Assembly (NCBI GenBank): GCA_001603905.1
Contig: LVAE01000008.1
Span: forward strand, 18,709 to 82,708
DNA length: 64,000 bases
Direction of reading: 5' to 3'
DNA from: Fibrobacterales bacterium Fibro_02
GTDB taxonomy: Bacteria; Fibrobacterota; Fibrobacteria; Fibrobacterales; Fibrobacteraceae
Shown here: one piece after another, positions 36,572 through 46,299 of the stretch
Layout of the letters: each line of letters starts with the position of its first letter
How positions within the stretch are numbered: the stretch's first letter is position 1
The notes under the pieces: model-generated
What the model was told of the DNA's origin: nothing
The model's input: only the letters and a program-made list of their open reading frames with translations
Databases searched by the model: none
Program-made: the position numbers and the translations under genes

Positions 36572-38036
36572 TATCGTGAATCTCTTGCCCGTAATTCTGG
36601 TCGCGGTCGGTGCCCTCGTGACGCTCGCCGCAGAACCGTTCATCAAGGACGACAACAAGCACAAGGTGCTTCCGTGGGTGGCAAGCCTCTTTGTCGTGCT
36701 CGGTGCTGGTGCCTATTACCTCACGACGAACGACACCTTTATGAACCTGTACGCCATGGACCCGATCCGTCGCGTGCTCGGCATCGCGATTGTCCTGTGT
36801 GCGTTCCTCGGTGTTGCCGGTCTCCAGTGGACTCTCGGTCACGAGAAGTTCAAGGGTGGCGAAGCTTATGGCCTGTTGCTGCTTGCAACATGCGGTGCCC
36901 TGCTCATGACGCAGGCAATCGATTTTCTCGCCCTCTACCTGGGTATGGAACTTGCGAGCTTCCCGATTTATGCCCTGGTGGGTCTCCGTCGCAAGGACAT
37001 CAATGCGAACGAAGGTGCTTTCAAGTACTTCGTTTCGGGTGCGGTGTTCAGCACGATTTTCCTGTACGGCGTGGCACTCGTTTACGGTGCTACCGGTTCG
37101 ACGCATATCTTTGCCGCTGTTATCGCGGGTCGCGGTATGCTTTACGGTATGGGCATTTTCCTCGCCCTGTTTGCGCTCCTGTTTAAGGCGGGTGCCGCTC
37201 CGGTTCATTTCTGGGTGGCCGACGTCTATACGGGTGCCTCTGTCGCGGTGACGGGCTTTATGGCCGCAGTCGTCAAGGTCGGCGCACTTGCTGCCCTGGG
37301 AACCCTCTGGCTTGGCTCCATGGTCACACGCATCGGCTCTGCTCCGGCATGGAACCTGGCCGAACAGGTGACGATTCATAGCGAAAACAAGAGCCTGTTC
37401 TATGTGATCGTGGTGGTGTCGGTGCTTTCGATGGCAATCGGCGCTTTCGGCGGTCTCGCCCAGAAGTCCATCCGCCGAATCATGGCTTACTCCGCCGTGA
37501 TGAATGCGGGCTTTATCGTGATTGGCCTGTTGCTTCCGGACTATGCTGCCGAAGGCACTGTGCAGTTGGGTGCAATGTACTACTTCCTGATTACTTATGC
37601 GGTCGGTAGCGCAGGTGCCCTGACGGGTATCGCATTCCTCGCCGGTAAGGAAGACAAGAAGGAAACCCTCGACGATATCCGCGGCCGTGGCCGTAAGCAC
37701 TCCTACGTGGCGCTCGCAACGTCGGTCTGCTTGGCAAGCCTTGCGGGTATGCCGCCCGTTGCCGGTTTCCTCGCCAAGTTCTCGCTCTTCACGGACGCCC
37801 TTGCCGGCGGACTCGGAATCATTGCAGCGATTGCTTTCGGTCTTTCGCTCGTGGCGGCGGTGTTCTACCTGCGCATCGCCTTCGTGCTCTTCATGCCGCC
37901 CAAGGCAGAATGTGAATGCAAGTGCTGCTGCAAGGACAATTCCATGTACGTTTACCTGCTCCGCTTCGGCGTGACGGTTGCCGCCCTTGCGCTCGTCGTG
38001 ATCGGCATCTTCCCGAAGCTTGCACTGATTGAGTAA
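36564..38036 (+). CDS. nuoN: NADH-quinone oxidoreductase subunit N
   Basis: FKAGAAPVHFWVADVYTGASVAVTGFMA; ATG at 36564 overlaps nuoM by 8 nt. Confidence 0.93.
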   Translation: MSNIVNLLPVILVAVGALVTLAAEPFIKDDNKHKVLPWVASLFVVLGAGAYYLTTNDTFMNLYAMDPIRRVLGIAIVLCAFLGVAGLQWTLGHEKFKGGEAYGLLLLATCGALLMTQAIDFLALYLGMELASFPIYALVGLRRKDINANEGAFKYFVSGAVFSTIFLYGVALVYGATGSTHIFAAVIAGRGMLYGMGIFLALFALLFKAGAAPVHFWVADVYTGASVAVTGFMAAVVKVGALAALGTLWLGSMVTRIGSAPAWNLAEQVTIHSENKSLFYVIVVVSVLSMAIGAFGGLAQKSIRRIMAYSAVMNAGFIVIGLLLPDYAAEGTVQLGAMYYFLITYAVGSAGALTGIAFLAGKEDKKETLDDIRGRGRKHSYVALATSVCLASLAGMPPVAGFLAKFSLFTDALAGGLGIIAAIAFGLSLVAAVFYLRIAFVLFMPPKAECECKCCCKDNSMYVYLLRFGVTVAALALVVIGIFPKLALIE

Positions 38037-38067
38037 TATCAGTCGAAAAACCCAACTTTAAAAAAGG

Positions 38068-38096
38068 AGAATGCCACGAGGCATTCTTCTTTTTTT
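38068..38096 (+). terminator. Rho-independent terminator of the nuo operon
   Basis: AGAATGCC-ACGA-GGCATTCT followed by a T-rich tract. Confidence 0.9.
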
Positions 38097-38161
38097 ATGA
38101 GAAACGTATGATGAATCGCGTAGGGCGCTTAAGTTCTGTAATTGTTTAGCGGCTTTGGCGA

Positions 38162-38890
38162 TTAACCTTCCAGGATCTTTTTCGCGTGGGCGATGCGTTC
38201 GGGGCTGGGGGACTTCGTGTCTTTCAGGGCGTAGTCGATACCGAGTTGCTGGTACTTGGCGAGTGCGAGCGAATGGTAGGGGAGCACTTCGACCTTTTGG
38301 ACATTGTGCAGAGTTTGGATAAATTCACGGGTGCGTTCCAGGTAGTCGTCGTTGTCGCTGATGCCCGGCACGAGTACGTGGCGGATCCAGATGGGCTTGC
38401 CGATTTCGTCGAGGTAACGGAACATGTCCAGGTTATGCTCGATGGGGTGGCCCGTCAGTTTCTTGTGCTCTGCAGGGTCAATAATTTTGAGGTCAACGAG
38501 CAGCAGGTCGGTGGACTTCATGAGCCGTTCGAACTTGCCGAAGAAAGGCTCATTACGAACAAAGTTTACGCCCGACGTGTCAATGCAGGTGTGGACGCCT
38601 GCCGCCTTGGCCGCCTCGAAGAATTCGATGAGAAAATCCATCTGCATCAGGGGCTCGCCGCCGCTTACGGTGATGCCGCCGTCTTTACCCCAGTAGCTCT
38701 TGTAGCGGAGAGCCTTTTTCAGAAGGTCGTTGGCTGAAATGTCGAAAGCTTCTTCGCCCTTGAAGTCCCAGGTTTCAGGATTGTGGCAGAAAAGGCAGCG
38801 CATGGGGCAACCCTGCGTGAACACGACGAAGCGTACTCCGGGGCCGTCCACGGAGCCGAAAGTTTCCAGTTTGTTGATGCGTCCGAGCAT
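38162..38890 (-). CDS. pflA: Pyruvate formate-lyase activating enzyme
   Basis: MLGRINKLETFGSVDGPGVRFVVFTQGCPMRCLFCHNPETW. Confidence 0.93.
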   Translation of the reverse strand: MLGRINKLETFGSVDGPGVRFVVFTQGCPMRCLFCHNPETWDFKGEEAFDISANDLLKKALRYKSYWGKDGGITVSGGEPLMQMDFLIEFFEAAKAAGVHTCIDTSGVNFVRNEPFFGKFERLMKSTDLLLVDLKIIDPAEHKKLTGHPIEHNLDMFRYLDEIGKPIWIRHVLVPGISDNDDYLERTREFIQTLHNVQKVEVLPYHSLALAKYQQLGIDYALKDTKSPSPERIAHAKKILEG

Positions 38891-39069
38891 AGCGTTATTC
38901 CATTTTTCCCGCAAAGTTAAAAAAAGAGCCCGTTTTGCGCAATGGCGGTTGCCCGAGTGCGAAAAAAATTCTCTATTTGGACTTGTACTGACGTTCGTGG
39001 GTGCGATTTGGGCTTGAACGAGCCGACTTCGGACCCGTCCGCGAACGCCGTTTGTTATACGAGGTCTAT

Positions 39070-39516
39070 TTGGTAGCCCAGAAGTTGGATACACTCATCG
39101 CCCAGGCCTGCGAGGCCGCCGGCGTTACATTGGTGGAACAGGATATGTTCCGCGCAGGCAAAAGGAAGACTCTGCGCCTTTACATAGACAAGCCCGAAGG
39201 GGTTTCGATTGACGATTGCACGAACGTGAGCCGTCACTTGTCCGATGCGCTGGATGCCGATCCGGATATTATCGAAGGTGCCTACACGCTTGAAGTGTCG
39301 TCGCCGGGGTTGGACCGCCCCTTGAAGTCGGTTGCCGATTTTACCCGCAACATCGGACGATTTGTCCGTGTGACCCGCAGTACCGGTAAGCCGGTGACGG
39401 GTAAGCTGAAGGCTGCGGACGAAGAGAATTTGACGCTCACCCTGAAAGGCAATGCAGGTGACGTGGTCGTGCCCCGTAGCGAAGTGCTCGTGGCAAAAGT
39501 GGATGTACAAATATAA
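39070..39516 (+). CDS. rimP: Ribosome maturation factor RimP
   Basis: YIDKPEGVSIDDCTNVSRHLSDALD...YTLEVSSPGLDRPL; likely TTG start at 39070 after GAGGTC. Confidence 0.9.
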   Translation: MVAQKLDTLIAQACEAAGVTLVEQDMFRAGKRKTLRLYIDKPEGVSIDDCTNVSRHLSDALDADPDIIEGAYTLEVSSPGLDRPLKSVADFTRNIGRFVRVTRSTGKPVTGKLKAADEENLTLTLKGNAGDVVVPRSEVLVAKVDVQI

Positions 39517-39528
39517 TTGAGGTCTAAA

Positions 39529-40707
39529 ATGGCTATTAGTAAGAAAGAACCGAAGGTTAACCTGCTCGAAGTGCTGAAAGGTGTCGTCGAAGCCAAGGAT
39601 ATGGATGATTCTGTCGTGCTGAACGCGCTGAAGGAAGCGCTCGTGACGGCGGCCCGCAAGTACCTGCACATCGAAAAGAAGATCGATGTGGATTTCGACA
39701 TGGAAACCAACGAGGTGCATGTCTACCTGCGCGTGGCCGTGGTGGATGACTATCCGGACTACGACCCGAACATGACCGCTGCCGAAGTTGAAAAGCTCGA
39801 CCAGGGTTACATGCTGGTGGAAGAGGCCCGCGACTTCAACGAAGACGCACAGGCCGGTGACTTCCTCGAAATGGAAATTCCTATTTCCGCCTTCGGTCGC
39901 CAGGCTATCCAGACTGCAAAGCAGCTCTTGAACCAGCAGATTCGCGATGCCGAACGCCAGAAGATCATGGACACTTACCGTAGCCGTATCGGCTCCATGG
40001 TGAGCGGCGAAGTGCTTCGTCTTGAACAAAGTAACATTATCGTGAAGCTCGGCAAGCAGACCGAAGCGATGATTCCGTTCCGCGAACAGATCAAGCGCGA
40101 ACGCTGGGAACAGGGCAACTCCATCAAGGCCGTGATTGCCCGCGTGGAAGAATCCTCCAAGAACGGTGCCCAGGTGATTCTGTCCCGTGCAAATGGCGAC
40201 TTCCTCAAGGAACTCTTCCGTCAGGAAGTTCCCGAAATTTACGAAGGTACGGTCGAAATCAAGGGCGTTGCCCGCGAACCGGGATTCCGCGCCAAGATTG
40301 CCGTGTACTCCCGTGACGAAAAGATTGATCCGGTCGGCGCTTGCGTCGGCATGAAGGGTGCACGCGTGCAGACGATCGTGCGCGAACTCGGCAACGAACG
40401 TATCGACATCGTGCAGTGGAATCCGGACCTGGATGTGTTCATCCAGCGCGCCCTGACTCCCGCTAACGTCATCAAGCAGATCCACGTGCCCGAAACCCGT
40501 CGCACCGTGGTGATCATCAGCGACGAAAACCTTGCCCTCGCTATCGGCAAGAACGGCCAGAATGTGAAGCTCGCTGCGGAACTCGTGCAGCGTAACCTGG
40601 ATGTGTTCGGCGAAAAGGAATGGTCCGAAAAGGACGACGAGACCAAGGCAAAGATTACGTCTCCGTCGATGGCCGACCTGAACCAGAATCGCAAGGCTGC
40701 TCGCTAA
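39529..40707 (+). CDS. nusA: Transcription termination/antitermination protein NusA
   Basis: DPVGACVGMKGARVQTIVRELGNERIDIVQW; LAIGKNGQNVKLA. Confidence 0.95.
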   Translation: MAISKKEPKVNLLEVLKGVVEAKDMDDSVVLNALKEALVTAARKYLHIEKKIDVDFDMETNEVHVYLRVAVVDDYPDYDPNMTAAEVEKLDQGYMLVEEARDFNEDAQAGDFLEMEIPISAFGRQAIQTAKQLLNQQIRDAERQKIMDTYRSRIGSMVSGEVLRLEQSNIIVKLGKQTEAMIPFREQIKRERWEQGNSIKAVIARVEESSKNGAQVILSRANGDFLKELFRQEVPEIYEGTVEIKGVAREPGFRAKIAVYSRDEKIDPVGACVGMKGARVQTIVRELGNERIDIVQWNPDLDVFIQRALTPANVIKQIHVPETRRTVVIISDENLALAIGKNGQNVKLAAELVQRNLDVFGEKEWSEKDDETKAKITSPSMADLNQNRKAAR

Positions 40708-40737
40708 TTTTTTAAAAAGGAACATTGGAAGCTATTC

Positions 40738-43700
40738 ATGGCTAATGAAGATCAAATTAAACCAGTAGATTGGGCTGAATCCCACGGCATCAAGGTCGAT
40801 GTCGTGATGAAGCTGCTTCGCGACGCGGGCGTGACTGTCCGTACTCACATGTCCAAGGTGGATGCCGCGGACTACGAGAAGATCGAAGCGGCCGCCGAAA
40901 GCGAACGCCAGAAGGCCGAAGCCCGCAACAAGAACCTGAAAAAGGCGTCTTCCGCCGAAACTTCCAATGCTTCTGATAAGAAGAAAGAGTCCGCTTCGGC
41001 TGGCGAAGGCAAGTTGAAGGTCAAGCTTATCAAGGGCAAGAAGCCGGCGAAACCCGCAACTGCGACTGCAAAGCCCGCTGCTGCTGCCGCCCCCGCTGCT
41101 CCGGCAAAGCCTGCCGCTCCGGCAGCTGCTCCTGCCGCCCCTGCACCCGCTGCGGTAAAGCCTGCTCCGGTTGAAGCTCCGAAGCCCGCTGCTCCGGCAG
41201 CTGCTCCTGCCGCTCCTGCACCCGTTGCAGAAAAGCCTGCACCGGTTGAAGCTCCGAAGCCTGCCGCTCCTGCCGCCGCTCCTGCAGCTCCTGCTGCACC
41301 GGCTCCCAAGGCCGAGGTGAAGCCCGCTGCTCCGGCCGCTCCGGCTGCACCTGCTCCGAAGCCTGCCGCTCCGGCTGCACCTGCCCCGGCAAAGCCCGCA
41401 ATGGTCACGCCCGGCATGGAACTCAAGCAGCCTCCGATGAAGGCCCAGGTGTTCAAGCCCGACGAAGCGATTCTCGCACGTATCAAGAAGTCCCAGCAGC
41501 AGGCCCAGGCCGGTCGCGGTGGTCACCGCAATGGTTCTGGTAACCAGCAGGGCTATACAGGTACTTTTGGCCGTCTTTCGAACAACGGCGACAACCGCAA
41601 TGGCGGACGTCGTAACGACAACCGTGGTGGAAACGGCGGTAATGGGAATAACGGTGGCCGTTCCTTTACAGGCCGCACCGGTGGCTTTACTGGCAGTTCG
41701 ATGCAGGATGCCTTCAACGCTAGCAATGGTGGCGGCCAGGGATTTGGCGGCCAGAACCAGGGCGGTAAGGGCGGAAAGCCGCAGAACGGTCGTCACGGAC
41801 AGAATGACAAGAACCGTCGCGGAAACGGCAAGGACCGTCAGGACCAGCAGAAGGAAATGCAGCAGGAAGCCGTTCGTCAGAACGTTTCCCGCGTGATGGC
41901 CGACCTGTCCAAGAAGCCTGTCAAGAAAGTTTATCGCAAGGAGCATAACGACAATACTTCTGGCGAAGAAAAGAAAATCCTCAAGACTTCCGACTTTATT
42001 ACCGTGGGTGAACTCGCTGGCCTTATGGACCAGATGCCTGCCCGCGTAATCGCGAAGTGCATGGAAATGGGCATGATGGTGACCATCAACGCCCGACTCG
42101 ATTTTGAAACCATCCAGCTCCTGGCCGACGAATTCGGCTACGAAGCCCAGCTGATGGAAGAATACGAAGAAGAAGTGCTCGGCGTGGAAGAGGAATCTTC
42201 CGAGAACCTGAAGCCGCGTCACCCGGTGGTGACGGTGATGGGCCACGTCGACCACGGTAAGACTTCTTTGCTCGACTGGATCCGTAAGACCCACGTGGTG
42301 GCCGGTGAATCGGGCGGCATTACGCAGCACATCGGTGCATACGAAGTCACGACCTCCCAGGGTAAGGTAACCTTCCTCGATACTCCGGGTCACGAAGCGT
42401 TCAGCGCTATGCGTGCTCGTGGTTCCCAGGTGACCGACGTGATCGTGCTTGTGGTCGCTGCTGACTCTATGGTGATGCCGCAGACGGTGGAATCCATTGA
42501 ACTGGCCAAGCGCGAAAAGGTGCCGATGGTCGTCGCAATCACGAAGATCGATCTTCCGACGGCCAACCCCGACAAGATCCGCGCCCAGCTCGCCGAACGC
42601 GGCGTGGAAGTGGAACAGTGGGGCGGCTCTACGAGCTGTATCGAAGTGTCTGCCCGTACGGGTCAGGGCATGAACGATCTTCTGGAAACCTTGGCGCTCG
42701 AAGCCGAAGTGCTCGAACTCAAGGCCAACCCCGACGCACACGCACGCGGTGCCGTGGTCGAATCCAAGCTCGACGTGGGCAAGGGTTCCATGGCGACGAT
42801 TCTCGTGCAGAACGGTACGCTCCATGTGGGTGACCCGTTCGTCTGCGGTATTTACGCAGGTCGTGTACGTGCTATGTTTAACGAACGCGGTGAACAGATG
42901 AAGGAAGCTCCTCCGTCTTCTCCGTGTCAGGTGCTCGGCTTCGACGGTACTCCGCAGGCCGGTGACGACCTGATTGTGGTCGAAGACGAAAAGACCGCAC
43001 GCGAAATTGCTTCCAAGCGCCGTATGGCTGCTCGTGAACGCGACCTTCGCGCCCGTAAGACCGTGTCCTTGGAAAACTCCTTCAACGAAAAGAAGGAAGG
43101 CAAGCTTTCTGAACTCAACCTTATCGTCAAGGCCGACGTGGGCGGTTCTGCCGAAGCTCTTGCCGCAAGCCTCGAAAAGCTTACCAATAAGGAAGTCCGC
43201 GTCAATATCATCCGCAAGGGTGTGGGTACCATTACGGAATCCGATATTCTCTTGGCGACGACCGCTTCTGCAATCATTATTTCCTTCCACTTGATGCCGT
43301 CGCTCTCTATCCGCGAAATGGCAGAAAAGGAAGGCATCGAAATCCGCAACTACCGAGTGATTTACGACTGTATCGAAGATATCACGAACGCTGTGGAAGG
43401 CCTCCTCAAGCCGACACTCCGCGAGGAACTCTCCGGCGAAGCCGAAATCCGCCAGGTGTTCAAGATTCCGAAGATCGGTCTCATCGCAGGCTGTATGGTT
43501 ACCGACGGCGAAGTCGACCGTACGAGCCATGTGCGCGTGTACCGCAATGGCGTGGAACTCGGTACGACCGTGGTCCAGTCCTTGAAGCGCATGAAGGACG
43601 ACGTCAAGTCTGTCGCTCGTGGCTTTGAATGCGGTATCGGCCTTAAGGGTTACGAAGACATCAAGGAAGGCGATAGCTTGATCTTCTTCAAGGAAATCAA

Positions 43701-43782
43701 GGTTGCCCGTACCCTGAAGGATGTGGCCCGCGAAGAAGCCGAAGAAAAGGCGAAGAAAGCCGCGGAAGAGGAAGGTAAGTAG
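40738..43782 (+). CDS. infB: Translation initiation factor IF-2
   Basis: VTVMGHVDHGKTSLLDWIRKT; long Ala/Pro-rich and Gly/Asn/Arg-rich N-terminal linker. Confidence 0.97.
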   Translation: MANEDQIKPVDWAESHGIKVDVVMKLLRDAGVTVRTHMSKVDAADYEKIEAAAESERQKAEARNKNLKKASSAETSNASDKKKESASAGEGKLKVKLIKGKKPAKPATATAKPAAAAAPAAPAKPAAPAAAPAAPAPAAVKPAPVEAPKPAAPAAAPAAPAPVAEKPAPVEAPKPAAPAAAPAAPAAPAPKAEVKPAAPAAPAAPAPKPAAPAAPAPAKPAMVTPGMELKQPPMKAQVFKPDEAILARIKKSQQQAQAGRGGHRNGSGNQQGYTGTFGRLSNNGDNRNGGRRNDNRGGNGGNGNNGGRSFTGRTGGFTGSSMQDAFNASNGGGQGFGGQNQGGKGGKPQNGRHGQNDKNRRGNGKDRQDQQKEMQQEAVRQNVSRVMADLSKKPVKKVYRKEHNDNTSGEEKKILKTSDFITVGELAGLMDQMPARVIAKCMEMGMMVTINARLDFETIQLLADEFGYEAQLMEEYEEEVLGVEEESSENLKPRHPVVTVMGHVDHGKTSLLDWIRKTHVVAGESGGITQHIGAYEVTTSQGKVTFLDTPGHEAFSAMRARGSQVTDVIVLVVAADSMVMPQTVESIELAKREKVPMVVAITKIDLPTANPDKIRAQLAERGVEVEQWGGSTSCIEVSARTGQGMNDLLETLALEAEVLELKANPDAHARGAVVESKLDVGKGSMATILVQNGTLHVGDPFVCGIYAGRVRAMFNERGEQMKEAPPSSPCQVLGFDGTPQAGDDLIVVEDEKTAREIASKRRMAARERDLRARKTVSLENSFNEKKEGKLSELNLIVKADVGGSAEALAASLEKLTNKEVRVNIIRKGVGTITESDILLATTASAIIISFHLMPSLSIREMAEKEGIEIRNYRVIYDCIEDITNAVEGLLKPTLREELSGEAEIRQVFKIPKIGLIAGCMVTDGEVDRTSHVRVYRNGVELGTTVVQSLKRMKDDVKSVARGFECGIGLKGYEDIKEGDSLIFFKEIKVARTLKDVAREEAEEKAKKAAEEEGK

Positions 43783-43785
43783 ACG

Positions 43786-43885
43786 GTAGGAAGTAGACAG
43801 TAGGAAGGGCTAGTTTGACAGCGAAGCTGTGATTATAAAACTTCTAACTTCCTACTTCCGGCTTCCTACAAAATGCCGAAGGCAT
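43786..43885. repeat. Intergenic inverted-repeat element between infB and rbfA
   Basis: gtaggaagtagacagtaggaag versus cttctaacttcctacttccggcttcctac, plus hairpins ACAGC-GAA-GCTGT and ATGCC-GAA-GGCAT. Confidence 0.65.
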
Positions 43886-43887
43886 CA

Positions 43888-44241
43888 ATGAGTAGAAGAA
43901 CCGACAGACTAGACGAACAGTTCCGCGAGGAAATCGGCAAGCTCTTGCAGAAGGGCTTGAAGGATCCTCGTGTGAGCAGCCTCGCAAGCATTACTCGCGT
44001 GACGATTACCGATGACCTGAGCTACGCAAAGGTGATGGTCTCGGTGATGGGAACCGACAAGGAAAAGCGTGATTCGCTGATTGGCCTGAAGAATTCGGCG
44101 GGATACATCCGCACGGTCCTTGGCAAGGCTCTCAAGATCCGCAAGATTCCTGAATTGAACTTTGTTCTGGATGAAAACCTGGAACACGCCATGCATATCG
44201 AAAGCATCCTGGCCGAACTGAAGCAGAAAGGGGATCTCTAG
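43888..44241 (+). CDS. rbfA: Ribosome-binding factor A
   Basis: MSRRTDRLDEQFREEIGKLLQKGLKDPRV...ELNFVLDENLEHAMHI; alternative ATG at 43873 lies in a hairpin. Confidence 0.9.
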   Translation: MSRRTDRLDEQFREEIGKLLQKGLKDPRVSSLASITRVTITDDLSYAKVMVSVMGTDKEKRDSLIGLKNSAGYIRTVLGKALKIRKIPELNFVLDENLEHAMHIESILAELKQKGDL

Positions 44242-45288
44242 TTGAGCAATTCCGGCTTCGTTCTTTTGGACAAGATCGCTGGCGAAACTTCTTTCAAGGC
44301 CCTTTTCCCACTGAAAAGGGTCTTTTCTACGAAACGCGTTGGTCATGCGGGTACGCTGGACTTGCGCGCGTCTGGCTTGATTATTGCGGCCACTGGCCGT
44401 TGCACGCGTCTTTTGCCGTTTGTCGAGGCGAAGGACAAGTGTTATAGTTTTAGGCTGCATCTGGGCTACGAGACCGACACTTTAGAGTGGGACGGCGAGG
44501 TCGTCGCTCAAGATGAACGTGCGATTGATATGGCTTCGGCAGCAAATTGCACACTCGCATGGCCTCGGCCTTTGGCCGACGAATGCTCGCTTAGCGATTC
44601 TCAGCCTTCGCCTGGTCAAGAAGGTGTCATCCTGAGCGAAGCGGAGCGAAGTCGAAGGATCCAGTACATCTCTCGCGAAATGCTCGAAGTAGTCCTTCCG
44701 CAGTTCGTTGGCGACATCGAGCAGATTCCGCCGAAGTACTGTGCTGTGAAAATCAATGGTGTTCGCGCCAGTGACCTGATGGAACGCGGCCGTAATATTG
44801 AGTTGAAACCCCGCAAGATTCACATTGGCGAGCTCAAGGTAATCGGCGAGGGAGAAGTGACCGAGGGGTGCTCCGGCAAGGAATTTGCGACTTTCGACTT
44901 GATTTGCGAATGCTCCAAGGGAACTTACATCCGTGCACTCGGACGCGATATCGGGCGAGCCCTCGGGACCTACGCCTGCGTATCGCAGATACGCAGACAC
45001 CGCATCGGCAACGTGGCGGTGGAGAGTGCTGTGCGTGGCGAGGACTTGACCCGTGAAAACCTTTTGCCGGTCGATGCGGTGCTCGACTTTCCGGTGGTGC
45101 GCCTGGCTGACGAACAGGTGGCTGTCATTCGCCAGGGCAATTGGCTCCCGTGGAAAGAGAAAGTCGAGGGCGTAGGCCCCGAGGGCCATATGTTCGCAGC
45201 GAACATGCAGGGCGAGGTCTTGAGCCTGTGTCACTATGAACCGGGCCGCATCAAGCCGAAGTTCTATTTGGGTGAGGATGAAAAATGA
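44242..45288 (+). CDS. truB: tRNA pseudouridine(55) synthase TruB with atypical internal insertion
   Basis: GHAGTLDLRASGLIIAATG; FVGDIEQIPPKYCAVKINGVRA; CSKGTYIRALGRDIGRAL. Confidence 0.93.
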   Translation: MSNSGFVLLDKIAGETSFKALFPLKRVFSTKRVGHAGTLDLRASGLIIAATGRCTRLLPFVEAKDKCYSFRLHLGYETDTLEWDGEVVAQDERAIDMASAANCTLAWPRPLADECSLSDSQPSPGQEGVILSEAERSRRIQYISREMLEVVLPQFVGDIEQIPPKYCAVKINGVRASDLMERGRNIELKPRKIHIGELKVIGEGEVTEGCSGKEFATFDLICECSKGTYIRALGRDIGRALGTYACVSQIRRHRIGNVAVESAVRGEDLTRENLLPVDAVLDFPVVRLADEQVAVIRQGNWLPWKEKVEGVGPEGHMFAANMQGEVLSLCHYEPGRIKPKFYLGEDEK

Positions 45289-46202
45289 AGCGTGCGGTAA
45301 CGATGGGAAATTTTGACGGATGCCACCTGGGACACCAGGCGCTTTTCCGTACCCTTAAGGCTGTTGCCGAAGTCAACGGCTGGACTCCGACCGTTATCAG
45401 CTTCGAACCCCATTCCAACTACGTGCTGCGCGGCCCCGGCGATCCGCTGCTCCTTACGACCACCGAAGAAAAGCGCGAATTTATCGAAAGCCTGGGCCTT
45501 GAATTCCTGGTGCTCCCGTTTACGCCCGAAGTCGCAAAGCTCCCGTTCGATGTCTTTGTCCGCCAGGAACTGATTGAAAAGCGCGGCGTGTGCGCCATGT
45601 TTTTCGGACACGATCATTGCTTTGGTGCCGGCGGCAAGGGAAACTACGAAACGATTACCGCCGCCTTCCCCGAACTTTCGACGGCCATGCTCTCGATCGT
45701 GCTCCATAAGGGGGAACGCGTGAGTTCTTCGGCCGTGCGTAACGCGCTACTGAATGGCGACGTTTCGCGTGCGCAGGCTTATTTGGGACGCCCTTATCGT
45801 TTGTCGGGGACGATTGTCTCGGGAAAGCGCCTGGGACATACCATCGGCTTTCCGACGGCGAACCTTCAGGTAGAAAAGTACAAGTTCCTGCCCAAGCGCG
45901 GCGTGTACGTGGCGACGGCCCGTCTGCCGGGAGTTGTCGATGCAGACGGTGCGCACGATGAACGCGTCTTCCGCGCAGTGGTGAATATCGGTACGCAACC
46001 GTCTACCGGCAACCAGCCGCTTGCGATCGAGGCATATCTGCTCGATTTCAGCGAGGACATTTATGGACGCCCGATGGTGCTTGACTTGATGGCCTATCTG
46101 CGTCCTGAACAGAAGTTCGCTTCCTTGGATGATCTGGTGCGCCAGATTGGCATGGACGCCGATACCGCCCGCAATTACAACGGCAATCACTGGGCGGAAT
46201 AG
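45285..46202 (+). CDS. ribF: Bifunctional riboflavin kinase/FAD synthetase
   Basis: MGNFDGCHLGHQALF; GHTIGFPTANLQ. Confidence 0.93.
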   Translation: MKRAVTMGNFDGCHLGHQALFRTLKAVAEVNGWTPTVISFEPHSNYVLRGPGDPLLLTTTEEKREFIESLGLEFLVLPFTPEVAKLPFDVFVRQELIEKRGVCAMFFGHDHCFGAGGKGNYETITAAFPELSTAMLSIVLHKGERVSSSAVRNALLNGDVSRAQAYLGRPYRLSGTIVSGKRLGHTIGFPTANLQVEKYKFLPKRGVYVATARLPGVVDADGAHDERVFRAVVNIGTQPSTGNQPLAIEAYLLDFSEDIYGRPMVLDLMAYLRPEQKFASLDDLVRQIGMDADTARNYNGNHWAE

Positions 46203-46226
46203 GCCTTGGCTGTTTTTTCATGAAAA

Positions 46227-46259
46227 AAGACCGGCGGTAAGCCGGTCTTGAATTTTTTT
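46227..46259 (+). terminator. Rho-independent terminator after ribF
   Basis: AAGACCGGC-GGTAA-GCCGGTCTT-G-AATTTTTTT. Confidence 0.88.
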
Positions 46260-46299
46260 AGAACAGAAATTTCGCGGCGGTTTTTCGCCGCGGTACGAG

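Noticed and set aside
39055-40725. 556-aa minus-strand ORF
   Set aside because: Antisense to rimP-nusA, no domain recognised
40732-43530. 932-aa minus-strand ORF
   Set aside because: Antisense shadow of infB; low-complexity SRSGRLRS tract is the complement of the Ala/Pro repeats
43873-43887. rbfA starting at the first ATG (MPKAS...)
   Set aside because: ATGCCGAAGGCAT is a hairpin within the spacer repeat; MSRRTDRL at 43888 matches the usual RbfA N-terminus better
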